The notes under the pieces: generated by a model
Told to the model about the DNA's origin: nothing
Database searches by the model: none
The model's input: the letters and a program-made list of their open reading frames with translations, nothing else
Program-made: the position numbers and the translations under genes
NCBI GenBank assembly: GCA_026390735.1
Contig: JAPLFJ010000012.1
Span: forward strand, 62,001-126,000
Direction of reading: 5' to 3'
Length of the DNA stretch: 64,000 nt
Source: Ignavibacteriota bacterium
GTDB lineage: Bacteria; Bacteroidota; Ignavibacteria; Tepidaquicellales; Tepidaquicellaceae
Shown here: positions 25,810-33,698 of the stretch, piece by piece
How the letters are laid out: each line of letters begins with the position of its first letter
Position numbering within the stretch: position 1 is the stretch's first letter

Positions 25810-26739
25810 ATGAAAAAAGTTATATTTACATTTTTGGTTCTATTGTTTTTTGTCCCTGCCATTTTTGCGCAAAGAGTTATTGTAAATCAGAATTTTGAAA
25901 CTACAGGTTTTGGAATTGATAGTATGCCTCCAGGCTGGTTAATGGAGAATGTTGATCCTGTTGGTGGCCCTGGTAAACAGTGGGCTGTCAGAGATTCAGG
26001 AACTGGTTATGTAGGAACAAGTCAGTATGTAATTGCAAAGGCCCATAACAGCAAAAGAGCTCTTACAATCCCTTGGAGTGCTGGAAATCCGGTTGCAGAT
26101 GACTGGGTATTTACAGACACTTTCAAAGTTCAAACTGGCGATAGTTTAATTTTCTGGATGCTTTTTGGAAGTCCTGCAGGAATGACACCATACATTGACA
26201 CAATGCAGGTATGGACTATGTATGACCAATCTTCTGTTCTGACCTTACAGAAACTTGGAACTTTAAAAAGTAATGATAGTGCCGGAGTGCCGTTAGCCAC
26301 AAACGTATGGAAGATTTTCAAATTTAGTCTTTCTGCTTTTGCGGGACAAACAATTTGTATTGCCTTCAGATATTTTATGGACACAAGCGTCGATGGTTTA
26401 TGGTGTAATATTGATGATGTGTTTATAGGAAACCATTCGAGTGTCGGCATCAGTCAGATTGGCAATAATATTCCGAAGAAATTTGCACTAAGCCAGAACT
26501 ATCCTAATCCGTTTAACCCTACAACAAAAATTAAATTTGATGTTCCGAAAAACGGCAATGTTACTGTTGAAGTATTTAACAATCTTGGACAGGTTGTAAG
26601 CACATTACATAACGGATACACAAATGCAGGATACTACGAAACAAATTTTGACGGAAGCAAACTTACGAGCGGAATCTATTTTTACAGAATGACTTCCAAT
26701 GATTTTACCGAAACAAAGAAGATGATATTAGTTAAATAA
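25810..26739 (+). CDS. T9SS-exported protein with MAM-like/choice-of-anchor J domain
   Basis: Secreted protein of 309 residues. The signal peptide is VIFTFLVLLFFVPAIFA. A jelly-roll domain of the choice-of-anchor J/MAM type covers about 22-215 (NQNFETTGFGIDSMPPGWLM at its start; DDWVFTDTF; NIDDVFIG at its end), a fold often used for carbohydrate or protein binding. A short linker leads to a type A T9SS sorting domain (NYPNPFNPTTKIKFDVP to KKMILVK). SD AAGGAAAGGAAAG is strong. It is a single gene with its own terminator. The ligand is unknown. Confidence 0.88.
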   Translation: MKKVIFTFLVLLFFVPAIFAQRVIVNQNFETTGFGIDSMPPGWLMENVDPVGGPGKQWAVRDSGTGYVGTSQYVIAKAHNSKRALTIPWSAGNPVADDWVFTDTFKVQTGDSLIFWMLFGSPAGMTPYIDTMQVWTMYDQSSVLTLQKLGTLKSNDSAGVPLATNVWKIFKFSLSAFAGQTICIAFRYFMDTSVDGLWCNIDDVFIGNHSSVGISQIGNNIPKKFALSQNYPNPFNPTTKIKFDVPKNGNVTVEVFNNLGQVVSTLHNGYTNAGYYETNFDGSKLTSGIYFYRMTSNDFTETKKMILVK

Positions 26740-26752
26740 ATTTTTCTTTAAT

Positions 26753-26786
26753 AAAAAAGCCCGCAATGAGAATTGCGGGCTTTTTT
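26753..26786 (+). terminator. Strong intrinsic terminator
   Basis: AAAAAAGCCCGCAAT and ATTGCGGGCTTTTTT form a perfect 15-bp stem with a 4-nt loop, 13 bp after the T9SS gene. It is symmetrical, so it can also end the opposing H1-like gene. Confidence 0.92.
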
Positions 26787-26809
26787 CATTTATAAAACAA
26801 GTAAATCTG

Positions 26810-27181
26810 TTATGCAGGTGAATTGTATGTTTCGGTAAACATATCTTTATAATCCTTTTTCAGTAATGTATTCTTTATATCTTTTGACAAGGTAACACAC
26901 TTATTCAACGTCATATAAACATTATCGACGAAGAGTCTGATTGCGTCAAAGTCCATGTTTTGTGGCTTTTGAGCGATTGCGTCAAAAAGCTCTAATTGAA
27001 GTTTGTCGAGTAATGCAACTTCAAGAGCAAACATTTTCTGAGTCGGTTTTAAAACAGTTTTAACCACGGTCTTTTTGACGGTCTTTTTGACACCCTTCTT
27101 TACAACCTTTTTGGGGATAACTTTCTTAGCGACTTTTTTTGGGGCTGCTTTCTTTACTGATTTCTTAATTGTTTTAGCCAT
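26810..27181 (-). CDS. Histone H1-like lysine-rich protein
   Basis: Protein of 123 residues from the ATG at 27181 (a TTG two codons earlier is ignored). Residues 1-48 are almost only Lys, Val, Ala, Pro and Thr in KKVxKK/PKK repeats, as in bacterial H1-like nucleoid proteins. Residues 50-123 form a predicted helical domain (MFALEVALLDKLQLELFDAI; FVDNVYMTLNKCVTLSKDI) that I do not recognise. The basic tail should bind DNA or RNA without sequence preference. It lies right behind the hydrogenase operon, with a hairpin ending 17 nt before its start codon and no visible ribosome site, so how it is expressed is unclear. Confidence 0.75.
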   Translation of the reverse strand: MAKTIKKSVKKAAPKKVAKKVIPKKVVKKGVKKTVKKTVVKTVLKPTQKMFALEVALLDKLQLELFDAIAQKPQNMDFDAIRLFVDNVYMTLNKCVTLSKDIKNTLLKKDYKDMFTETYNSPA

Positions 27182-27198
27182 AATCAAATATTTTAAAA

Positions 27199-27220
27199 GA
27201 GGCGGTACTTATACCGCCTC
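27199..27220 (-). terminator. Hairpin between hydrogenase gene and H1-like gene
   Basis: GAGGCGGTA and TACCGCCTC pair perfectly with a 4-nt loop. On the minus strand it is followed by TTTTAAAA. It sits 11 bp after the hydrogenase stop and 17 nt before the H1-like ATG, so it is either the hydrogenase terminator or a leader hairpin of the next gene. Confidence 0.7.
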
Positions 27221-27231
27221 ATAATTTATTT

Positions 27232-29151
27232 TTACGAAATGAATTTACCTCTTGGAGTATAGTGTGTGTGTAAAAGTTTATGGGATATATGTCCGCAAGG
27301 TCCGTCTGTTAAGAACTTTTCATAAATCATAGTTACGTATGGGTTCTCGTGCGACTTTCTGAGCTCAAGTGATTCGTCTTCAGCATATATTGCTTTTGCA
27401 CGTGCTTTACGGATTTCAAGAGAAGTAGGAATTGGCTGACCACCGCCTCCGATACAACCTCCAGGGCATGCCATAAACTCTATGAAGTGACACTGGCTGA
27501 AAATTCCACCTGCTTTAATGTCATCCATAATCTTCTTTGCATTCGCTGTTCCGTGTGCAACTGCAACTTTCAGAGTTGCGCCTTTGAGCCAGTCCCAGTT
27601 AGGAACGAGGTGTTTAATTAATTCAGGAACAGGACCAACTTTATCACCGAGCGGAAGTTCTACATATTTAACACCTTCGAATCCACGAACAGGAGTAACG
27701 TTTGCATTTGCGAATATATCCTCTGCTTTATTGCCCGTAACGAATTCAACTACTGAACGGATTGCAGCTTCCATAACACCGCCTGTTGCACCAAATATTA
27801 AGCCTGCACCTGATGCGTCGCCGAATGGACTGTCGAAGTGGGACTTTGGCATTTCAGGTAAGTAGATACCTGCTTCTTTAATCATCTTTGCCATTTCACG
27901 GGTTGTTAAACCATAGTCAACATCCTTGTAGCCGGATGAATCCATTTCAGGTCTGTTGCATTCAAATTTTTTAGCAGAGCAAGGCATCAATGCGACCGAG
28001 ACAATATCCTTAGGGTCAACGTTAACCTGCTGAGCATAGAAAGTTTTCAGGATTGCACCAAACATCTGCTGGGGTGATTTTGCCGAAGACATATTATCAA
28101 GATATTCCGGATAATAATGCTCGATGTACTTAACCCAGCCGGGTGAACAACTCGTAAACTGAGGAAGAGCAACGCTCTTATCACCACCGACGAGTGCTTT
28201 GTATAGTCTTATGATTAATTCGGTACCTTCTTCTAAGATCGTTAAGTCAGCAGTAAAGTTTGTGTCGAATACTGCGTCAAAGCCGATTCTTTTTAATGCT
28301 GTGTTGAGTTCCTGAGTAAGTGATGTCCCTGCTCCTATACCAAAACACTCTGCTATTGCGGCTCTTGGGGATGGAGCAGTCTGAATAACAACGTGTTTTT
28401 TAGGATCATCTATTGCTGCCCAGATTTCATCCGACGGGTCGTTTGCCTTCAAAGCCGCTGTAGGACAACGGTTTATGCATTGACCGCAATTAATACAGAT
28501 TACATCTGCGAGAGGTTTTTCCATAAACGTACCGATATGGGTTTTATCACCTCTGTCAATTGACTCAAGCACACCGACTTCCTGCAAGTCAATACAGGTT
28601 CTTACGCATCTTTTGCAAAGAACACATTTACTCATATCACGTACCACAGAATAAGAAGATTTATCTATTTCATATTTAGGTTTATCACAATGTCCGAAAG
28701 TATATTCATCAACACCATATTCCTGAGCGAGTGACTGAAGTTCACAGTTACCGTTTCTAAGGCACGAATAACATTCGCCGTAATGTTCGGAAAGCATTAA
28801 ATCAATAATATGTCTTCTTGCTTTTCTGACCTGTGAAGTAGATGTTTTAACTTTGATAGATGCAGTAATCGGAAATGCACAGGATGCCTGTAATGTCTTC
28901 ATACCTTCAACTTCAACAGCACAAACACGGCAGACACCTGCAATGCAGAGGTCTTCGTGGTGGCAAAGAGTAGGAATATGAATCTGATTTTGTCTGCATG
29001 CCTCTAATATAGTAGTTCCTAAAGGAACCGAAACTTTTTTCTCATTAAGTTCAACAGTAATCATACCGCCAATTGAAGTCGGATCGGTAGGTTTTTCAAC
29101 CTTTAAAGACTGCTGACTGACTGGAGCTCTTGATTTTTTATTCTTATCCAT
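27232..29151 (-). CDS. hydA: [FeFe]-hydrogenase catalytic subunit, NADH-linked type (HydA/HndD-like)
   Basis: Group A [FeFe]-hydrogenase of 639 residues. In order: N-terminal [2Fe-2S] ferredoxin (about 28-105), His/Cys [4Fe-4S] motif (HYGECYSCLRNGNCEL), two [4Fe-4S] motifs (CVLCKRCVRTC and CINCGQCINRCP), the H-cluster domain, and a fused small-subunit tail (SHKLLHTHY). H-cluster ligands are C335 (L1, TSCSPGW), C391 (L2, MPCSAKKFE) and C562/C566 (L3, EFMACPGGCIGGGGQP). L1 has Ser where TSCCPxW enzymes have the second Cys. It pairs with the NuoF-like gene 2 bp upstream, so it should exchange electrons with NAD(H), forming or using H2. No NuoE/HydC gene or maturation genes are in the window. Confidence 0.93.
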   Translation of the reverse strand: MDKNKKSRAPVSQQSLKVEKPTDPTSIGGMITVELNEKKVSVPLGTTILEACRQNQIHIPTLCHHEDLCIAGVCRVCAVEVEGMKTLQASCAFPITASIKVKTSTSQVRKARRHIIDLMLSEHYGECYSCLRNGNCELQSLAQEYGVDEYTFGHCDKPKYEIDKSSYSVVRDMSKCVLCKRCVRTCIDLQEVGVLESIDRGDKTHIGTFMEKPLADVICINCGQCINRCPTAALKANDPSDEIWAAIDDPKKHVVIQTAPSPRAAIAECFGIGAGTSLTQELNTALKRIGFDAVFDTNFTADLTILEEGTELIIRLYKALVGGDKSVALPQFTSCSPGWVKYIEHYYPEYLDNMSSAKSPQQMFGAILKTFYAQQVNVDPKDIVSVALMPCSAKKFECNRPEMDSSGYKDVDYGLTTREMAKMIKEAGIYLPEMPKSHFDSPFGDASGAGLIFGATGGVMEAAIRSVVEFVTGNKAEDIFANANVTPVRGFEGVKYVELPLGDKVGPVPELIKHLVPNWDWLKGATLKVAVAHGTANAKKIMDDIKAGGIFSQCHFIEFMACPGGCIGGGGQPIPTSLEIRKARAKAIYAEDESLELRKSHENPYVTMIYEKFLTDGPCGHISHKLLHTHYTPRGKFIS

Positions 29152-29153
29152 TT

Positions 29154-30353
29154 TTATGCTTCAATTTTGTTTAATATTTCGTCTTTAAAATTATCGAGAA
29201 TCGAAATGAAAGAGTTTGGACTTGACTGTCCAAGACCGCATTTCGAAGCAACCTGCATAGTGGCACCGAGTTCTTTTAATTTATTTATATACTCAAAAGT
29301 GAATGTACCTTTTTCAATCATTTCAACACCTTCGAGCAATTTGACGTTACCGATTCTGCAAGGTGTACACTGACCACAGGATTCTTCAACAAAGAACTCC
29401 ATGAAATTCTTAAGGATTTTAAGCATATCCCTGTTCTTGCTGAATATCATAATGGAACCACCTGTTCCAATATCCTCATAAGCCAATGTTCTTTCGAACT
29501 GTGATGCCGGAAGACAAATTCCTGATGCACCACCAACCTGAACTGCTTTTGTTTCTTTTGCAACTACTAATTTAAGAAGGTCAGATACCTTTGTACCCCA
29601 GGGAAGTTCATAAACTCCCGGTTTATTACAATCACCTGATATTGAAAACAGTTTTGAACCGCTTGACTTATCAGTTCCGACTTTAGCATACCAGTCTCCG
29701 CCTTTTACTACGATATGGGCTGCTGCTGCAAGTGTTTCAACATTATTAACAGAAGTAGGTCTTCCGTTATAACCTGTGTTCACAGGATATGGAGGACGGT
29801 TACGGGCTTCACCCCTGTTACCTTCTAAAGATTCTATTAAAGCTGTTTCTTCACCGCAAACATAAGCACCTGCACCCATACGAATCTTTATGTCGTAATT
29901 AAAATCGGAAACTCCAAGAATACTATTACCGAGTAAATTGTCTTTCCTCATCAGGTGGAGATAATCTTCAAGATATTTCTTCATATACTCATATTCACCG
30001 CGAAGGTAAACAATGCCTTCCTTTGCGCCTATAGTATAACCACCAACTACCATTCCGTCAAAAACCAGTTCAGGGTATTCTGTTAATAAGACCCTGTCTT
30101 TAAACGTACCTGGTTCCCCTTCATCTGCATTGCAGACTAAAAACTTCTGATCTGCTTTTGCAGCAGCTGTTAACATCCATTTTGTAGAAGTAGGAAAACC
30201 TGCGCCACCTCTGCCTTTTAATTTTGAAGATTTTATTTCAAACAGAACGTTTTCCCTGCCTGTTTCGAGTGCTTTCTTTATGGCATCTCCTCGGTTGTAT
30301 TTAGAAAATAATACCGGTCCTGTTCTTTGCTGTTTGCTAAAAATTGGTTCCAT
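29154..30353 (-). CDS. NuoF/HydB-like NADH-binding flavoprotein subunit
   Basis: Soluble subunit of 399 residues that binds NADH, FMN and one [4Fe-4S] cluster. The NADH/FMN region shows KLKGRGGAGFPTSTKW and NADEGEPGTFKDRVLL; a SLBB domain follows at about 235-300; the cluster motif is ESCGQCTPCR with a later Cys in ASKCGLGQ. It is shorter than the HydB of bifurcating hydrogenases: the N-terminal thioredoxin-like and C-terminal ferredoxin domains are absent. It is the first gene of the two-gene hydrogenase operon. It could also be read as NuoF, but position next to HydA and separation from nuoAB favour a hydrogenase partner. Confidence 0.9.
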   Translation of the reverse strand: MEPIFSKQQRTGPVLFSKYNRGDAIKKALETGRENVLFEIKSSKLKGRGGAGFPTSTKWMLTAAAKADQKFLVCNADEGEPGTFKDRVLLTEYPELVFDGMVVGGYTIGAKEGIVYLRGEYEYMKKYLEDYLHLMRKDNLLGNSILGVSDFNYDIKIRMGAGAYVCGEETALIESLEGNRGEARNRPPYPVNTGYNGRPTSVNNVETLAAAAHIVVKGGDWYAKVGTDKSSGSKLFSISGDCNKPGVYELPWGTKVSDLLKLVVAKETKAVQVGGASGICLPASQFERTLAYEDIGTGGSIMIFSKNRDMLKILKNFMEFFVEESCGQCTPCRIGNVKLLEGVEMIEKGTFTFEYINKLKELGATMQVASKCGLGQSSPNSFISILDNFKDEILNKIEA

Positions 30354-30608
30354 GGAAGATATTTTTTAAATTAGAAGTATGTTTTATAATTAAGGTTTTT
30401 TCAGTGATAGTTTCGAGAGGAATAATTGGATAAGACTGGTTTAATAAGTATATAACTAAACCTTTATTACAGTGTTTGTTCAATATACGAAATGGGTTTG
30501 GTAACAAAATTTATTCCTCAGCTTTGAACAAAATTAGACAATATATCCCGTTTACTCAAGACTAAAAACATTACCTAATTTAACAAAAAACATAACGCTT
30601 TTAAATTT
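30354..30608. other. AT-rich divergent intergenic region
   Basis: It must hold the hydrogenase operon promoter (minus strand) and sequence upstream of the ccmB promoter. I see no gene, repeat or clear operator in it. Confidence 0.4.
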
Positions 30609-30616
30609 TATCTTTG
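30609..30616 (+). promoter_or_regulatory. Bacteroidota-type -7 promoter box (TAtcTTTG)
   Basis: TATCTTTG ends 36 bp before the TTG start of ccmB. No clear -33 box. Confidence 0.45.
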
Positions 30617-30652
30617 AATTATAAAGTATAAATTGTATTCATATTAAATTAA

Positions 30653-31321
30653 TTGGAATTACTAAAACATTCATATTCGGTATTTAAGAAAGACATAAAG
30701 TCTGAGATAAAAAACAGGTATGTGATAAACTCACTTCTGATGTTTGTGGTTATCACAATATCAATAATACGGTTTTCACTTGGAGATGAAAAAGCAGAGG
30801 ATACAATATTGTCAGGACTTTTCTGGATAGTTATTTTCTTTACAGCCATCAGCGGATTATCACGGGTTTTTATCAAAGAAGAAGAGACAGGCACATCATT
30901 AGCCCTGAAATTATCGGCAGGTGCAACAGAAGTGTTTTTAGGCAAACTGTTTTTCAACTTTGTGCTTACATTTTCGCTGAATATGGTGATATTCTTTTTG
31001 TTCTCAATTATTACAGGAATAAGGATAAATAACTTCTTTGCATTTGCATTAACTGTTATACTTGGTAATTTTGGAATAGTATCCGCTTCAACAATTATTG
31101 CCGCCATAATAGCAAAAGCTAATTCTAAAGGTACACTTTACCCTGTATTAGCTTTTCCTGTATTACTGCCATTACTGATAACGATGATAGATGCTACAAA
31201 ACTTGCCTCGGAAGGTGTTCCTACCGTAGAATTAATGGGTAACTTTCAGATATTGGTTTCTTATACCGTCGTTATAACTGTGGTTTCTTTATTTCTATTC
31301 AGGTTTATCTGGGAGGATTGA
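30653..31321 (+). CDS. ccmB: Heme exporter CcmB (ABC permease)
   Basis: Inner-membrane protein of 222 residues with six hydrophobic spans, of the CcmB family used in cytochrome c maturation. The start (ELLKHSYSVFKKDIKSEIKN) and the phrase around FIKEEETGTSLALKLSAGAT fit the family. The only start that gives the expected N-terminus is a TTG. No ccmA, ccmC or other ccm gene is adjacent; the next gene, a methyltransferase, begins directly after the stop codon. The export partner ATPase must be encoded elsewhere. Confidence 0.85.
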   Translation: MELLKHSYSVFKKDIKSEIKNRYVINSLLMFVVITISIIRFSLGDEKAEDTILSGLFWIVIFFTAISGLSRVFIKEEETGTSLALKLSAGATEVFLGKLFFNFVLTFSLNMVIFFLFSIITGIRINNFFAFALTVILGNFGIVSASTIIAAIIAKANSKGTLYPVLAFPVLLPLLITMIDATKLASEGVPTVELMGNFQILVSYTVVITVVSLFLFRFIWED

Positions 31322-32068
31322 TTGAAGAACAATCAATTCTACGACGATTTATCATCGGATTATGATTCAATGCTGAATTTTGAGAAACTTGTAACCAACA
31401 GAACTAAAGCATTAAGTAAGTTTATTAAAAGTGAATACAAATGCGCAATTGATATAGGATGCGGAACGGGCGCCGACTCTATTGCTTTAACGAATAACGG
31501 ATTGAGCGTTACGGGTTATGATACTTCGCTAAAGATGATACAAAAAGCAAAGCTAAATGCGAAAGAAAGAAGTTTAAAAATAAGATTTTCAGACTCCCTT
31601 GTTCAGAGCATAAGCAGTATTAATCATTCAAAGTATGATTTAGTGGTTTCGCTTGGTAATGCTGTTGCAAACATTCACCCGGTTATTCTTAAAAAAATAT
31701 TCAGGAAAGTATATAAATTGCTAAGACCCGGGGGTTCATTTATTATACAAATCCTGAATTATAATTCAATAAGGAAAACGAATAAAAGGATTGTGAATAT
31801 TACCAGAGGGAAGGAAAGTTTGTTTATAAGGTTTTATGATTTCGAGAAGAATAAACTTAACTTCAATGTTCTTAAGGTTAATGATAATGATTTTCATGAT
31901 TACAATTTAATCACAACTGAACTCTACGAACACAAAGGAAACGAGCTGAAGACATTACTAAGCAGAGCAGGATTTTCCGGAATCAAGCTATATTCTGATT
32001 TGAATAAATCTAAATTTAATTCAAGGTTATCCAAAGACCTTATTCTTACTGCCGTGAAATTAAATTAA
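31322..32068 (+). CDS. Class I SAM-dependent methyltransferase
   Basis: Cytoplasmic enzyme of 248 residues. Motif I is AIDIGCGTGADSIAL (about 41-55), followed by the acidic post-I residue in VTGYDTS and motif IV/VI phrases DLVVSLGNAVANI and LLRPGGSFIIQ. The start is a TTG with GGGAGG 5 nt before it, immediately after the ccmB stop, so it is co-translated with ccmB. The substrate is not identifiable; small molecules or quinone-like acceptors are possible. Its last 4 bp overlap the end of the opposing PIG-L gene. Confidence 0.85.
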   Translation: MKNNQFYDDLSSDYDSMLNFEKLVTNRTKALSKFIKSEYKCAIDIGCGTGADSIALTNNGLSVTGYDTSLKMIQKAKLNAKERSLKIRFSDSLVQSISSINHSKYDLVVSLGNAVANIHPVILKKIFRKVYKLLRPGGSFIIQILNYNSIRKTNKRIVNITRGKESLFIRFYDFEKNKLNFNVLKVNDNDFHDYNLITTELYEHKGNELKTLLSRAGFSGIKLYSDLNKSKFNSRLSKDLILTAVKLN

Positions 32069-32754
32069 TAACTTATCTGGACTACATCAACAACGCGAAA
32101 CACTTCTGCATATTTATACTTTTCAGAATCTCTGCCTATATGTTCCTTAAAAAAATTTGCAAAGTTATCAAAGTTAGGGAATTGTGAGTTAAAAGAACTA
32201 AGAACATCAAGTTTGAACTCAAGTTTATCAGTAATGTCAACTTCGTAATTTGGTTTATGCGTCCCAAAAAAAAAGAGTTTCTCAATCCTGTGCAAACCCT
32301 TTTTGTCGGGATAAATGAAATCATTCTTTGCGGCAAACACAGCATCGAAGACAGCTACAGAAATATTCCTGTGGTCTCTGTGATTTAAATTTATATTATC
32401 AAATCCCATATTAGCGGGGTCGAATGAAAATACAATTTCGGGTTTTAATTCTTTAAACAGCAGAGTAAGTTTTTCACGAAGAATATCATCATAATCGAGA
32501 AAGCCATCTTTATAGCCAAGGAAATGAACTTCTTTCACACCTACTTTACGGGCAGCAATTAGTTGCTCTTTCTTCCTTATGTCGATTCGTTCTTTACTGG
32601 AAAGAGATTTAACCTTAAAGCCGTTTTCTCCGTTAGTAGCAACAATATAATGTATTTCGTATCCATCCTCTTTGTAATTTGAAAGAGTTACCGGACAGCC
32701 AAATTCAATATCATCGGGATGTGCTCCGACAGCAACGATTACTTTTCTTTTCAT
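32065..32754 (-). CDS. PIG-L/LmbE-family deacetylase
   Basis: Zinc-dependent amide hydrolase of 229 residues that removes acetyl groups from GlcNAc-type sugars. The zinc and catalytic signature AHPDDIEFG is at about 9-17 and the third ligand region is NHRDHRNIS at about 123-131. The family includes BshB of bacillithiol synthesis and enzymes of natural product and lipid synthesis; I cannot assign it to one. It is a single gene opposed to the ccmB-methyltransferase pair. A near-match TATCTTTA box precedes it on the minus strand. Confidence 0.85.
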   Translation of the reverse strand: MKRKVIVAVGAHPDDIEFGCPVTLSNYKEDGYEIHYIVATNGENGFKVKSLSSKERIDIRKKEQLIAARKVGVKEVHFLGYKDGFLDYDDILREKLTLLFKELKPEIVFSFDPANMGFDNINLNHRDHRNISVAVFDAVFAAKNDFIYPDKKGLHRIEKLFFFGTHKPNYEVDITDKLEFKLDVLSSFNSQFPNFDNFANFFKEHIGRDSEKYKYAEVFRVVDVVQISY

Positions 32755-32813
32755 ACGGCCAGCATATTAATTTAGGTAAAGATAATTAATTTACTAATAA
32801 AATAATCCTTAAA

Positions 32814-32987
32814 ATGGATATAAATCTTGGAGAGGGAATTACAGGTTTAGAAGCAACTCAAAAAGGTAAAACACTCAAAACATGCAATGATATTCCAATA
32901 ATTGCCGATACTGCTTTTGTGAAGGAGAAAGTCAAAGTGAATTATTTAAGGTACGGATGCACGCATTATTTAACTAAACAATTTTAG
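32814..32987 (+). CDS. Possible small protein (57 aa), unrecognised
   Basis: A short open frame from ATG at 32814 to TAG at 32985. The product begins MDINLGEGITGLEATQKGKT and ends YGCTHYLTKQF, with two Cys and no membrane segment. Codon use looks like that of neighbouring genes and a terminator-like hairpin follows 23 bp later. No clear ribosome site precedes it. It could be a real small gene, or the remnant of a longer one. Its surroundings (32755-32813 and 33041-33150) are AT-rich without features. Confidence 0.3.
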   Translation: MDINLGEGITGLEATQKGKTLKTCNDIPIIADTAFVKEKVKVNYLRYGCTHYLTKQF

Positions 32988-33009
32988 AAACAGGATTTAT
33001 TACTAAAAT

Positions 33010-33040
33010 TAAAATCAGTTTTCAAAAGGTACTGATTTTA
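33010..33040. terminator. Hairpin, possible terminator
   Basis: TAAAATCAGT and ACTGATTTTA pair over 10 bp with an 11-nt loop. A/T-rich stem ends; moderate support. Confidence 0.45.
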
Positions 33041-33150
33041 TCGAATTTCAGAAGAGGAATTTTCTTCTTTTCATATTGCTTTTTTTCAAAGTTTTTCAGC
33101 TTTAATTTGAGTATTTTATAAGCATAATCTAAGAATAAACTATTATAAAT

Positions 33151-33693
33151 ATGAGAATAAAAAGAGACAATACTGTTGCGATTGTAATAGACTTCCAGGA
33201 AAGACTTTATCCCCTGATTCATGACAATGAGAAATTGACAAAGAACGTTGTGCGTCTTATTAACGGATTGAATGTTTTAGAGATAAAAATGATTACAACA
33301 GAACAATATTCAAAAGGATTGGGTCATACTATACCGGAAATAAAGGAAGCATTAGGTAATTATGGACATATTGAAAAAGACACTTTCAGCAGTTGCGGTT
33401 CAAAAGAAGTATGCGACACTTTAAGTAAATCAGAAAAGAAGAACGTTATTGTAATCGGCATAGAATCACATGTTTGTGTATTACAGACCACCGTGGATTT
33501 AATTGCAATGGGATATCAGCCTGTATTAATAGAGGATTGTGTTTCGTCAAGGAGTTTAAATGATAAAGTTATAGCAATAGAGAGAATGCGGCAAGAAGGT
33601 GCTATTATATCCACTTACGAATCGATATTATTTGAATTGTGCGAAGTATCCGGGAATGACATGTTCAAAGCAATTTCAAAAATCGTTAAATAA
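33151..33693 (+). CDS. Isochorismatase-family cysteine hydrolase
   Basis: Cytoplasmic hydrolase of 180 residues. The catalytic triad of the family can be seen: Asp in VIDFQERL (about residue 12), a conserved Lys in the central region, and Cys in GIESHVCVLQT (about 109), with the cis-peptide pattern before it. It resembles the YcaC/nicotinamidase-related branch whose substrates are mostly unknown. It is the first gene of a plus-strand run that continues with the acyltransferase, kdsB and pyrG; the next gene starts 5 bp after its stop. Confidence 0.87.
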   Translation: MRIKRDNTVAIVIDFQERLYPLIHDNEKLTKNVVRLINGLNVLEIKMITTEQYSKGLGHTIPEIKEALGNYGHIEKDTFSSCGSKEVCDTLSKSEKKNVIVIGIESHVCVLQTTVDLIAMGYQPVLIEDCVSSRSLNDKVIAIERMRQEGAIISTYESILFELCEVSGNDMFKAISKIVK

Positions 33694-33698
33694 CCATT

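Noticed and set aside
33022-33222. 66-codon minus-strand frame near the isochorismatase start
   Set aside because: Overlaps a hairpin and the start of a real gene; Lys/Phe-rich low-quality product.
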